Shown piece by piece: positions 54,822 through 63,046 of a stretch of 64,000 bases of DNA. The notes below the pieces were generated by a model. The model saw only the letters and a list, made by a program, of their open reading frames with translations. It did not search any database and was not told the DNA's origin. Source of the DNA: Parenemella sanctibonifatiensis (GTDB lineage Bacteria; Actinomycetota; Actinomycetes; Propionibacteriales; Propionibacteriaceae); the NCBI RefSeq assembly GCF_002250565.1, contig NZ_NMVJ01000006.1:682001-746000 (forward strand), read 5' to 3'. The translations under genes were made by a program, and so were the position numbers. Numbering within the stretch: position 1 is the first letter of the stretch; every line of letters begins with the position of its first letter.

Positions 54822-56054
54822 ATGTCGACCCAATCGCCTCCGCCCGCCCGCGCGCTCGCACCGGATCTGGCCCGTGGTGTGATGCTGCTGCTGATTGGCC
54901 TGGCCAACATTCCCTGGTTCATCTGGGGCCGCCCCTCGGGCATGACTATGGCTCACCCACTCGACCCGACCGGCGTCGATGCCGTCATCCAGTTCGTGAT
55001 GTTGGTCACCATCGACATGCGGGCGCTGCCGATGTTCGCCTTCCTGTTCGGCTACGGCATGGTCCAGTTCGTCAACAGCCGCGAGCGGCGCGGTTTCGAC
55101 CGACCACAGATCAGCGGCATGCTGTCACGGCGTCACTGGGGCATGTTGCTCTTCGGCCTGGTGCACGCCGCACTGCTGTTCTTCGGCGATGTGCTCGGCA
55201 CCTACGCCATCCTCGCTCTGGTGCTCGGCCCGCTTTTCTTCCGGCGCTCCGACAAGGTCATCAGGATCGCGCGCGGAGTCATCTTCGGACTGGCGGTGCT
55301 GTTCGCTGTGTTCAGTCTCGCCAGCGGGATCATGCTGCTCCTGGTTCCCGAGGCGATGGCCTCGGCCGGCGCCTTCCCAATGTTCGACACCAAGGCACCC
55401 AATGCCGAGCCGAACTATCTCGCCTCGATCGGCGCGCGACTGTCGACGTGGCTCTTCCCGACCCTGGGTTCGATCTTCGGTGGCACCGTCGCGGTCGCGC
55501 TGATGTCGGGCTGGCTGGCCGCGCGCAAGGGTCTGCTGGACCGCCCGCAGGACCACGTGCGTACGTTGCGGGTCTGGGCCATCGGCGGCATCGCCACCGG
55601 CTGGATCGGGGGGCTGCCCGAGGCACTGGCCCAGGTCGGTGTCCTCCCCATCCCGGTCGAGATCAGCTGGATGTTGATCGGCGTGCAGCAGGTGACCGGC
55701 CTGTTCGCCGGGTTGGGGTACGCGGCACTGTTCGGTCTGATCGCCGTGGCCATCAGTCGGCGCGCCGAACGCGGCATCGTCGTGGACGCTGTCGAAGCGG
55801 TCGGACAGCGCTCACTGTCGGCCTACCTCTTCCAGTCGGTCTGCTTCGCGCCGCTGATGTGTGCCTGGGGTTTCGGGCTCGGCGGGCTGATCGGCACCAC
55901 GGCCGCGGCCGGCATCGCGATCCTGGTCTGGGCGGTCTCGGTGGTGCTGTGCTGGTTGCTGGCCCGTGCCGGCAAACGCGGTCCGGCCGAGGTGGCCCTG
56001 CGGGGACTCACGTACGCCGGGCGTCAACCCCAGCCACGCGGGCACGTCGTTTGA
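54822..56054 (+). CDS. DUF418-like membrane protein
   Basis: 410 residues with about ten hydrophobic segments. N-terminal PDLARGVMLLLIGLANIPWF, then MRALPMFAFLFGYGMVQFV and LSRRHWGMLLFGLVHAALLF fit the DUF418/YeiB family. The C-terminal part EAVGQRSLSAYLFQSVCFAP is a family mark. Members are suspected to be acyltransferase-like or transport proteins; the function is unproven. The ATG at 54822 is favoured by a -10 element six bases upstream; the GTG at 54801 lies before it. Confidence 0.88.
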   Translation: MSTQSPPPARALAPDLARGVMLLLIGLANIPWFIWGRPSGMTMAHPLDPTGVDAVIQFVMLVTIDMRALPMFAFLFGYGMVQFVNSRERRGFDRPQISGMLSRRHWGMLLFGLVHAALLFFGDVLGTYAILALVLGPLFFRRSDKVIRIARGVIFGLAVLFAVFSLASGIMLLLVPEAMASAGAFPMFDTKAPNAEPNYLASIGARLSTWLFPTLGSIFGGTVAVALMSGWLAARKGLLDRPQDHVRTLRVWAIGGIATGWIGGLPEALAQVGVLPIPVEISWMLIGVQQVTGLFAGLGYAALFGLIAVAISRRAERGIVVDAVEAVGQRSLSAYLFQSVCFAPLMCAWGFGLGGLIGTTAAAGIAILVWAVSVVLCWLLARAGKRGPAEVALRGLTYAGRQPQPRGHVV

Positions 56055-56088
56055 TCACACGCACCCCCTGATCAGACACCCACCAGAC

Positions 56089-57462
56089 TCAGACCCTGAG
56101 GGTGCCGCGGTCCTCGCGTACGAACAGCAACGCGACCAGACCGATGGCCAGCACCAGCACGATGCCGAGAATCCCGAAGTACTGGGTCTCCTGCTGCCCC
56201 GTCAGCCAGGCGCCCAGGCCGATGAAGCCGACCCAGGCCGCCGAGGACAAGAACGACACCGCGCGGCCGGTGGTGGCGTACAGGCCGAAGATCTCGCCGG
56301 CCTTGCCCTGCGGCGTGGCGCGCGCCAGGAAGGACCGGCTCGCGGACTGGGTCGGCCCGACAAAGAGGCACAGGGCCAGCCCCAGACCCCAGAACACCCC
56401 GGTGCCGGCGTCATGGAAGATGAACACGCCCAGCCCCAGGAGCACCAGCGCCGACAGCGAGATCACCATCACCGCCTTGGGGCCGATCCGGTCATCGAGC
56501 AGGCCGAATCCCATGGTCGCGACACCGGCGACCAGGTTGGCCGCGACGCCGAAGATGATCACCTCTGCGAAACTGAAGCCGAAGGTGACGCTGGCCAGCA
56601 CGGCCCCATAGGTGAAAACGCCGGCCAGACCGTCGCGGAACAGCGCCGAGGCGATCAGAAACTTCAAGGTCTCCGGAGACGTACGCCACAGGTCCTTCAG
56701 GCTACGGAACAGCTCGCGGTAGGACCCGAGGACACCAAGCGGTTCCCCGGTGCGGACGCCGGTGTCGCGCAGCGCAATGAACAGCGGGATGCAGAAGACC
56801 ACGGTCCAAGCGCCGCACAGCAGCATCGCGAAGCGGACGTCGTCGGGGCCGAAGTCCATGCCCCGAATGGCGACGATGAGCAGCAGGATGCAGATGCCGC
56901 CGAGGTAGCCCAGTCCCCAGCCCAGGCCCGAGACCCGACCAACCGTTGCCGGGGTGGCGACCTTCTCGATCGAGGCGTAGTAGTTGACGTTGGCGATCTC
57001 GGCGATGACATTGCCGACGCCCAGCAGCACCAGGCCCAGGATGAAGTACTCCGGTGCCGGTGCGACGAACCACAGGCTGGCCGAGACCGCGGCCAGCAGG
57101 AGGGTCTGGATGAGCAGGTAGCGCATCCGACGGCCGGATCGGTCCGCCCCCTGGCCCAGCACCGGCGCCAGCAAGGCGATCAGGACGCCTGCGACCGCCA
57201 TCCCGATGCCGTAGGTCATGTTGACCTGGTTCTCCGGCCCGAAGGTCGACGACGTCAGGTAGACCGAAAAAACGAAGGTCGTGATGACGGTGGCGAAGGG
57301 CTGGGTGCTCCAGTCCCACAGCCCCCAGCTGACCACCTTCCACTTCGGTGCCGGCCGGGTCGCGAGGGTTCCGGCCGGGGTGCCGTCCGGCAACGTCCCG
57401 GCGTCGGGCGCGTACGGATCGGCGGCGGGCTGCTCAGGCAGGTACGGGTTGGTGCTGCTCAC
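56089..57462 (-). CDS. UMF1-family MFS transporter
   Basis: 457 residues, 12 hydrophobic helices after a 40-residue Pro-rich N terminus. WGLWDWSTQPFATVITTFVF is the hallmark of the UMF1/Atg22-like group; TPQGKAGEIFGLYATTGRAV lies in helix 10-11 region. The substrate is unknown; Atg22 in yeast exports amino acids from vacuoles. The GTG at 57462 has a TAGGTT -10 six bases upstream. A pair of 8-base inverted repeats lies upstream. Confidence 0.88.
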   Translation of the reverse strand: MSSTNPYLPEQPAADPYAPDAGTLPDGTPAGTLATRPAPKWKVVSWGLWDWSTQPFATVITTFVFSVYLTSSTFGPENQVNMTYGIGMAVAGVLIALLAPVLGQGADRSGRRMRYLLIQTLLLAAVSASLWFVAPAPEYFILGLVLLGVGNVIAEIANVNYYASIEKVATPATVGRVSGLGWGLGYLGGICILLLIVAIRGMDFGPDDVRFAMLLCGAWTVVFCIPLFIALRDTGVRTGEPLGVLGSYRELFRSLKDLWRTSPETLKFLIASALFRDGLAGVFTYGAVLASVTFGFSFAEVIIFGVAANLVAGVATMGFGLLDDRIGPKAVMVISLSALVLLGLGVFIFHDAGTGVFWGLGLALCLFVGPTQSASRSFLARATPQGKAGEIFGLYATTGRAVSFLSSAAWVGFIGLGAWLTGQQETQYFGILGIVLVLAIGLVALLFVREDRGTLRV

Positions 57463-57468
57463 GCGCTC

Positions 57469-57474
57469 AACCTA
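57469..57474 (-). promoter_or_regulatory. -10 element TAGGTT of the leaderless MFS gene
   Basis: On the minus strand TAGGTT ends six bases before the GTG at 57462; there is no ribosome site. Confidence 0.55.
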
Positions 57475-57562
57475 GCCCTCATGTGACCGGCGCGCGATCG
57501 TTTCCGCCACTTGTTCACCTGAGGGTCACATCAGGGGCCGTCGGCTGTGGGCTCGGACGCGA

Positions 57563-58726
57563 TCAGTTCTCGCTGAGCAGCGCGTCCACGAAGCCTTCCG
57601 GCTCAAACGGAGCCAGATCGTCGGGGCCCTCGCCCAGACCGATGAGCTTCACCGGTACGCCGAGTTCGCGCTGCACCTGCACCACGATGCCGCCCTTGGC
57701 CGATCCATCGAGCTTGGTCAGCACGATGCCGGTGACGTTGACGACCTCAGCGAAGATCCGGGCCTGGGTGAGGCCGTTCTGGCCGGTGGTGGCATCCAGC
57801 ACCAGCAACACCTCGGTGACCGGCGCCTTCTTCTCCATCACCCGCTTGACCTTGCCGAGCTCGTCCATCAGGCCGGTCTTGGTGTGCAGTCGGCCCGCAG
57901 TGTCGACGATGACGACGTCGACCTCCTGGTCGATGCCAGCGGCCACCGCATCGAAGGCGACCGAGGCCGGGTCGGTGCCCTCGTCCTTGCGTACCGTGGG
58001 GACGCCGACGCGGGCGCCCCAAGTCTCCAGCTGTTCGGCGGCGGCAGCCCGGAAGGTGTCGGCTGCACCCAGCAGCACGTCCTTCTCCTCAGCCACCAGC
58101 ACCCGGGCCAGCTTGCCGACGGTGGTGGTCTTGCCGGTGCCGTTGACGCCGACCACCATCACCACAGCCGGATTGTCGCCGCTGCGTTCCAGCGCCAAGC
58201 TGCGGTCCATGCTCGGGTCGACCAGCTTCAGCAGCTCCTCGCGCAGCACCTCACGGGCCTTGGCTGCGTCGCCGGATCCATCGACTCGCAGCCGGGTGCG
58301 CAGGTTGTCCACGAGTTCGGTGGCCGGGCCCACGCCGAGGTCGGAGCTGATCAGGACAGTTTCCAAATCCTCCCAGTCGTTCTCGTCGAGCTGGTCGCTC
58401 GAGATCAGGTTGAGCAGCCCACGCGCCAGCGGATTGTTGGAGCCGGCCAGCTTGTGACGCAGCCGACCCAGTCGGGACCGCACGGGCTCCGGGCGGTCAA
58501 GTTCGGGAGTGGACTCGGCCGGCACCTCCGCCGGCTCGGGCGCGGTGACCGGGACCTCCGGCGTACCGGGCTCGGCGACCGACGGGCCGGCGCCGGTGCC
58601 CTGCTCGAGCTGGTCACGGTCCTTGCCTCGGCTGATCGATCGGCGGCTGCTGACGACGACGATGGTCGCCACGCCGATTGTGAGGATGACGCCGGCAAGG
58701 ATCAGGAGGAAGAGCAAAGTATCCAC
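57563..58726 (-). CDS. ftsY: Signal recognition particle receptor FtsY
   Basis: 387 residues. SRP receptor GTPase at the membrane. A single N-terminal membrane helix (LLFLLILAGVILTIGVATIV, about 4-23), a Pro/Glu-rich linker (30-80), then the NG domain: GVNGTGKTTTVGKLARVL, DTFRAAAAEQLETWG, IVDTAGRLHTKTGLMDEL, TKLDGSAKGG and GLGEGPDDLAPFEPEGFVDAL. It is downstream of smc on the same strand, the usual actinobacterial smc-ftsY-ffh region, here parted from ffh by the transporter and DUF418 genes. Confidence 0.97.
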   Translation of the reverse strand: MDTLLFLLILAGVILTIGVATIVVVSSRRSISRGKDRDQLEQGTGAGPSVAEPGTPEVPVTAPEPAEVPAESTPELDRPEPVRSRLGRLRHKLAGSNNPLARGLLNLISSDQLDENDWEDLETVLISSDLGVGPATELVDNLRTRLRVDGSGDAAKAREVLREELLKLVDPSMDRSLALERSGDNPAVVMVVGVNGTGKTTTVGKLARVLVAEEKDVLLGAADTFRAAAAEQLETWGARVGVPTVRKDEGTDPASVAFDAVAAGIDQEVDVVIVDTAGRLHTKTGLMDELGKVKRVMEKKAPVTEVLLVLDATTGQNGLTQARIFAEVVNVTGIVLTKLDGSAKGGIVVQVQRELGVPVKLIGLGEGPDDLAPFEPEGFVDALLSEN

Positions 58727-58780
58727 GCGGGCATCCTAGTCACGCGGTTCTGGTCGTGGGTGCTGGTCGCGGGAGAGGTG

Positions 58781-61700
58781 TCAGTCGACAGCGGTCTGGT
58801 CGTGCGGCAGCTTCTGCGAGATGACGGTGGTGACGCCGTCCCCGCGCATCGTGACGCCGTACAGAGCGTCGGCGATTTCCATGGTGCGCTTCTGGTGGGT
58901 GATGACCAGCAGCTGACTCGACTCGCGCAGTTCGGTGTAGATGTCCAGCAGCCGGCCCAGATTGACGTCGTCCAGCGCCGCCTCGACCTCGTCGAGGATG
59001 TAGAAGGGGCTCGGACGGGCCATGAACAGCGACACCAGGAAGGCGACCGCCACCAGGGATCGCTCACCACCGGACAGCAGCGACAGCCGCTTGATCTTCT
59101 TGCCGGGTGGGCGTGCTTCCACCTCGATACCGGTCGTCAACCATTGACCCGGTTCGGTCAGCACCAGCCGGCCCTCGCCGCCGGGAAAGAGCCGGGCGAA
59201 GACGTGGTTGAACGCCTTCTCCACATCGGCGTACGCCTCGGCGAAGACCTGCTCCACGCGCCGGTCGACCTCGGTGACGATGTCGAGCAGGTCCTGCCGG
59301 GTCCGGGTCAGGTCGGCGAGCTGTTCGGAGAGGAACTGGTGGCGTTCCTTGAGTGCGTCGAACTCCTCCAAGGCCAACGGGTTGACCTTGCCGAGCTCGC
59401 GCAGGTTGCGTTCGGCCCGCTTGAACCGCTTTTCCTGCTCAGCCCGGACGAAGGGCACCGGCTCGGGTGTCTCGTCCTCGTCGGTGAGCGCCGAACCGTC
59501 GGGCCTGGTGAGTACCGGCACCAGCTGGTCCGGTCCGTACTCCTGTGCCAGCACCTCAGCGGTCAGGCCCAGTTCCTCCATCGCGCGCTCGGCCAGCGCC
59601 TCCACCCGGAGCCGTTGCTGCTGGCGGGCGAGTTCGTCGCGATGGGCTGCGTCGGCCAGTTCGGAGACTCGCGCGTTGCTGTCCCGGACCGCCTGTCGGG
59701 CGGCGGTCAGCTGTTCTTCTGCACCCTGGGCCTGGGCCTGCAGGGTGGCCCGTCGCTCGCCTGCGATGGCGCTGGATCGGGTCAGCCGTTCCTGCAGCCA
59801 CGCGACGCCGGCGGCGACGGCCCGGGCCCGGTCGGCATCGCGCTTGAGGCGCGCCCGGCGCTCCTGGGCCTCGTGGCGGGCCTTGCGTTCCACTGCAGCC
59901 GCATCCCGCAGCGCACCCGCACGACCGGCGAGGCTGCGGACCCGCTCCTCCAGCGTGCGCAGCGCCAGCCGCGCCTCCATCTCCTGACCGCGGGCACGAC
60001 GTTCGGCTGCCTCGGCGGCATCGCGGGCAGCCGGGTCCGGGTCGCTGACGTCCTCGTCGCTGGCGTGTGTCAACCGCTCGGTCAGCTCGGCGAGTTTGGT
60101 GCGATGCTCCTCGCCGGCCCGGCGGGCCTGCTCGATGCTGGCCTGCAACCGGTCCGCCTCGGCCGTGGCCGAGCGGGCCTGCTGGGAAGCCTGACCGAGC
60201 TGCTCGGCGAGTGCGGCCATCTCCGCGTCGGACTCGTGCAGCTTGGCCAGCGCCGCCTGCTCGGCTGCTTGGGCCCGGGTCAGCTTCTCCTCGGCCTTCG
60301 ACAGGTCGAATCGGGACCGGTCCCGCTCGTGCTCCACCGTGGTCTGCTCGGCCTGGGCGGCGTCGACGGCGGCCTGCAACTCGATCAGGCTGGGCCCGCT
60401 GCCGGAGCCGCCGGTGGCGGCGTACCCGCTGAGCACGTCACCGTCGGCGGTGACGGCGGTGAGTTCGGGGCGTTCGGCGACCAGGGCACCGGCGGCCGCG
60501 AGGTCGGCGACCACGACAGTGCTGGCCAGCAGCCAGGCGATGGCGCCGCGGACTGATTCGTCGGCACTGACCAGATCGATCGCGGGCCGGGCCCCTGTCG
60601 GCAGCTCCTGGATCGGTGCGGGCGTGGCCTCGACGCCGGCCAGCAGCAGGGCCGTGCGGCCGTGTTCGCCGGCGCGCAACTGGCCGATGATGTCAGCCGC
60701 GTCGCGTACGCCACCGACCGCGACCGATTCGGCGTAGGGCCCCAGTGCCGCGGCCACGGCGGCCTCGTTGCCGGGGGTGACCGTGATCCGGCCGGTGACC
60801 GGGCCGAGCACCTCGGCCGCGAGGTCCATCGCGTGGACGTCGACCGACTGGCCGCGTTCCAGGCCGGCCCGCAAGCCTTCCAGACGCGCCGACAGGCTGG
60901 CGTGGCGTCGGTCCAGCTCGCTCTCCTGCTGCCGCACCTTCGTGAGCTCCTGCTCGGCGGCGCCGACCGCTTCCTCGGCGCGCTCCCATTCCTCGTCGAG
61001 GTCGGACTCACCGGAATCGAACTGCGCGACCTTGGTCTCGAGGCTCTGGAAGCGGCGGGTGGCCTCCTGGGCACGCTGCTGGGCGGCGGCGCGCGAAGCC
61101 TCCAGGCGCTCGACCTCCTCGTCGGCGGCAGCGGCGCGGGACTCGGCCGAACCGACCTGACCCTTGAGTTTGGCCAGACCCTCGCGCCGGTCCGCGACCG
61201 CCCGCAGCTGCGCGCTGTACGCCTTCGCCTCGGCTTGAGCAGTGGCCTCGGCCGCAGCCCGTTCCTCGCTGGCGGTGGTCAGCGTCTCGCGTCGCTGTCC
61301 CACCTGCTCGGTGAGTTTGGCTTCTTCCTTGCCGATCTGGTCAGCCTCGGCCAGAAGTTCGTCGGGGCTCTTGCCGCGTCGTTCCTCGGTGGGCTGGTTC
61401 TTGGCGTGCCGGATGCGTTCCTGGGCGATGGCGGCGGTGGCGCTGGCCCGTTCGGTGAGCCCAGCCAGGGCATACCAGGTGTCGGCTGCCTGCTGCAGTG
61501 CCGGACGATGCTCAGCGACGGCCTGTTCGGCGGCGGCTTCGCCCTCCCTGGCGGCCTGGGCGGCAGCGGCGGCTGCGGCTTGCTGTCGCTCCAGTTCGCG
61601 CTCGTCGGCCAAGTCGGCCGCCAGCGACAACTGCGCCTGGACCAGGTCGTCGGCGAGCAACCGGGCCCGGGCGTCGCGGGCCTCCGCCTGGATCACGGCA

Positions 61701-62344
61701 GCCTTGCGGGCCACCTCGGCCTGCCGACCCAGCGGTTTGAGCTGTCGGCGGATCTCCTGGACCAGATCCTCCAGCCGATGCAGGTTGCCCTCGGTTGCCT
61801 CGAGCTTGCGCAGCGCCTTCTCCTTGCGCTTGCGGTGCTTGAGTACGCCAGCGGCCTCCTCCACAAAGCCCCGGCGGCCCTCGGGGGTGGCTTGCAGGAT
61901 CGAGTCGAGCTGCCCCTGCCCGACGATGACGTGCATCTCTCGGCCGATGCCGGAGTCCGACAGCAGGTCCTGCACGTCGAGGAGTCGGGCCGGGTTGCCG
62001 TTGATGGCGTACTCGGAGCCGCCGTTGCGGAACATGGTCCGCGAGATCGTCACCTCGGTGTAGTCGATCGGCAGCGCATTGTCGGAGTTGTCAATGGTGA
62101 GGACCACCTCGGCGCGGCCCAGCGGGGCACGGCCCGAGGTGCCCGCAAAGATGACGTCCTCCATCTTGCCGCCGCGCAGTGACTTGGCCCCCTGCTCCCC
62201 CATCACCCAACTGAGCGCGTCGACGACGTTGGACTTGCCCGAACCGTTCGGCCCCACGATGCAGGTGATGCCCGGTTCGAACTCAAAGCTGGTGGCCGAC
62301 GCGAACGACTTGAATCCGCGCAGCGTCAACGATTTCAGGTGCAT
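58781..62344 (-). CDS. smc: Chromosome segregation ATPase SMC
   Basis: 1187 residues. Organises and segregates the chromosome with ScpA/ScpB (not in this window). N-terminal ATPase half MHLKSLTLRGFKSFAS with Walker A GPNGSGKSNVVDALSWVMG; long coiled coils (about 165-500 and 660-1000); hinge around 500-650; C-terminal half with signature LSLLSGGERSLVAVAFL and Walker B SPFYILDEVEAALDDVN. Length is normal. GC-rich, Ala/Glu/Arg-rich coiled coils yield many spurious frames on both strands. No ribosome site is obvious at the ATG. ftsY follows after 54 bases. Confidence 0.98.
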   Translation of the reverse strand: MHLKSLTLRGFKSFASATSFEFEPGITCIVGPNGSGKSNVVDALSWVMGEQGAKSLRGGKMEDVIFAGTSGRAPLGRAEVVLTIDNSDNALPIDYTEVTISRTMFRNGGSEYAINGNPARLLDVQDLLSDSGIGREMHVIVGQGQLDSILQATPEGRRGFVEEAAGVLKHRKRKEKALRKLEATEGNLHRLEDLVQEIRRQLKPLGRQAEVARKAAVIQAEARDARARLLADDLVQAQLSLAADLADERELERQQAAAAAAAQAAREGEAAAEQAVAEHRPALQQAADTWYALAGLTERASATAAIAQERIRHAKNQPTEERRGKSPDELLAEADQIGKEEAKLTEQVGQRRETLTTASEERAAAEATAQAEAKAYSAQLRAVADRREGLAKLKGQVGSAESRAAAADEEVERLEASRAAAQQRAQEATRRFQSLETKVAQFDSGESDLDEEWERAEEAVGAAEQELTKVRQQESELDRRHASLSARLEGLRAGLERGQSVDVHAMDLAAEVLGPVTGRITVTPGNEAAVAAALGPYAESVAVGGVRDAADIIGQLRAGEHGRTALLLAGVEATPAPIQELPTGARPAIDLVSADESVRGAIAWLLASTVVVADLAAAGALVAERPELTAVTADGDVLSGYAATGGSGSGPSLIELQAAVDAAQAEQTTVEHERDRSRFDLSKAEEKLTRAQAAEQAALAKLHESDAEMAALAEQLGQASQQARSATAEADRLQASIEQARRAGEEHRTKLAELTERLTHASDEDVSDPDPAARDAAEAAERRARGQEMEARLALRTLEERVRSLAGRAGALRDAAAVERKARHEAQERRARLKRDADRARAVAAGVAWLQERLTRSSAIAGERRATLQAQAQGAEEQLTAARQAVRDSNARVSELADAAHRDELARQQQRLRVEALAERAMEELGLTAEVLAQEYGPDQLVPVLTRPDGSALTDEDETPEPVPFVRAEQEKRFKRAERNLRELGKVNPLALEEFDALKERHQFLSEQLADLTRTRQDLLDIVTEVDRRVEQVFAEAYADVEKAFNHVFARLFPGGEGRLVLTEPGQWLTTGIEVEARPPGKKIKRLSLLSGGERSLVAVAFLVSLFMARPSPFYILDEVEAALDDVNLGRLLDIYTELRESSQLLVITHQKRTMEIADALYGVTMRGDGVTTVISQKLPHDQTAVD

Positions 62345-62368
62345 CGGGCACCCTCATCGGTCACCAGC

Positions 62369-63046
62369 TCAGCCGTCCTCACTCGACCTGCTCCTGCCGG
62401 CGGCGGAGTCAGACTCGTCCTGCTCCGGTGCGGGTTCGCCCAAGTGTGCCTCGTCGTCATCAATCACCTCGGGGGCGACCACGGCCCCGACCATCGGCGC
62501 TTCCTGCTTGCCGCCGCGTACGGCGGAGAAGGTCCACAGTTTGTTGATGATGAAGTTCAGCGGGGTGGTGATCAAGATCATGATCATCTGGGCCCAGTAG
62601 GCCTTGGTCCGGAAGCCCGAGGAATTGTCGAAGATGTCGTCGGGCAGGTTCAGCGGCGATGTCGGGTTGGTCAGCAACACCAAGATGCCGAGGCCGATGA
62701 ACTGGGCGATTGCGCCAACCGCGACGAAGGGCAGATATTCCTTCCACCAGGCCCGGTGCTTGGAACTCTTGAAGGTCCAGGTCCGGTTGAGCTGGAAGTT
62801 CCACAGATTCGCGACCAGGAAGGAGATCGTCGACATCACCAGCAAGTAACGGATGCTGAAGTCGGTGCCGAAAAGCGGGATGAAGACGTCGTGCTCGTTG
62901 ATCCCGAAGGAGCGGATCAGCCGGGTCAGGCCGATGAACACCAGCAGGTTGACCAAGAAGCCCGAGGCGCCGACGAGGCCGAACCGGATGAACAGCAGCC
63001 AGTTGTGGCGGTGCCGGACGAAGAGCAGATGGGCGAGTTTGGTCAC
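62369..63046 (-). CDS. GtrA family membrane protein
   Basis: 225 residues with four hydrophobic helices in the first 160 residues: FIRFGLVGASGFLVNLLVFI, STISFLVANLWNFQLNRTWTF and NFIINKLWTFS are family marks. GtrA-type proteins are thought to flip polyprenyl-linked sugars. The C-terminal 55 residues are acidic and soluble. The GTG at 63046 overlaps the stop of the sulfatase gene by four bases (GTGA), indicating co-expression. It is 24 bases from smc on the same strand. Confidence 0.88.
   Translation of the reverse strand: MTKLAHLLFVRHRHNWLLFIRFGLVGASGFLVNLLVFIGLTRLIRSFGINEHDVFIPLFGTDFSIRYLLVMSTISFLVANLWNFQLNRTWTFKSSKHRAWWKEYLPFVAVGAIAQFIGLGILVLLTNPTSPLNLPDDIFDNSSGFRTKAYWAQMIMILITTPLNFIINKLWTFSAVRGGKQEAPMVGAVVAPEVIDDDEAHLGEPAPEQDESDSAAGRSRSSEDG

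Noticed and set aside
58884-60556. Long plus-strand open frame antisense to smc and ftsY
   Set aside because: It mirrors the Ala/Glu/Arg-rich coiled coil of SMC in GC-rich DNA; its product is low-complexity and it has no ribosome site or family motif.
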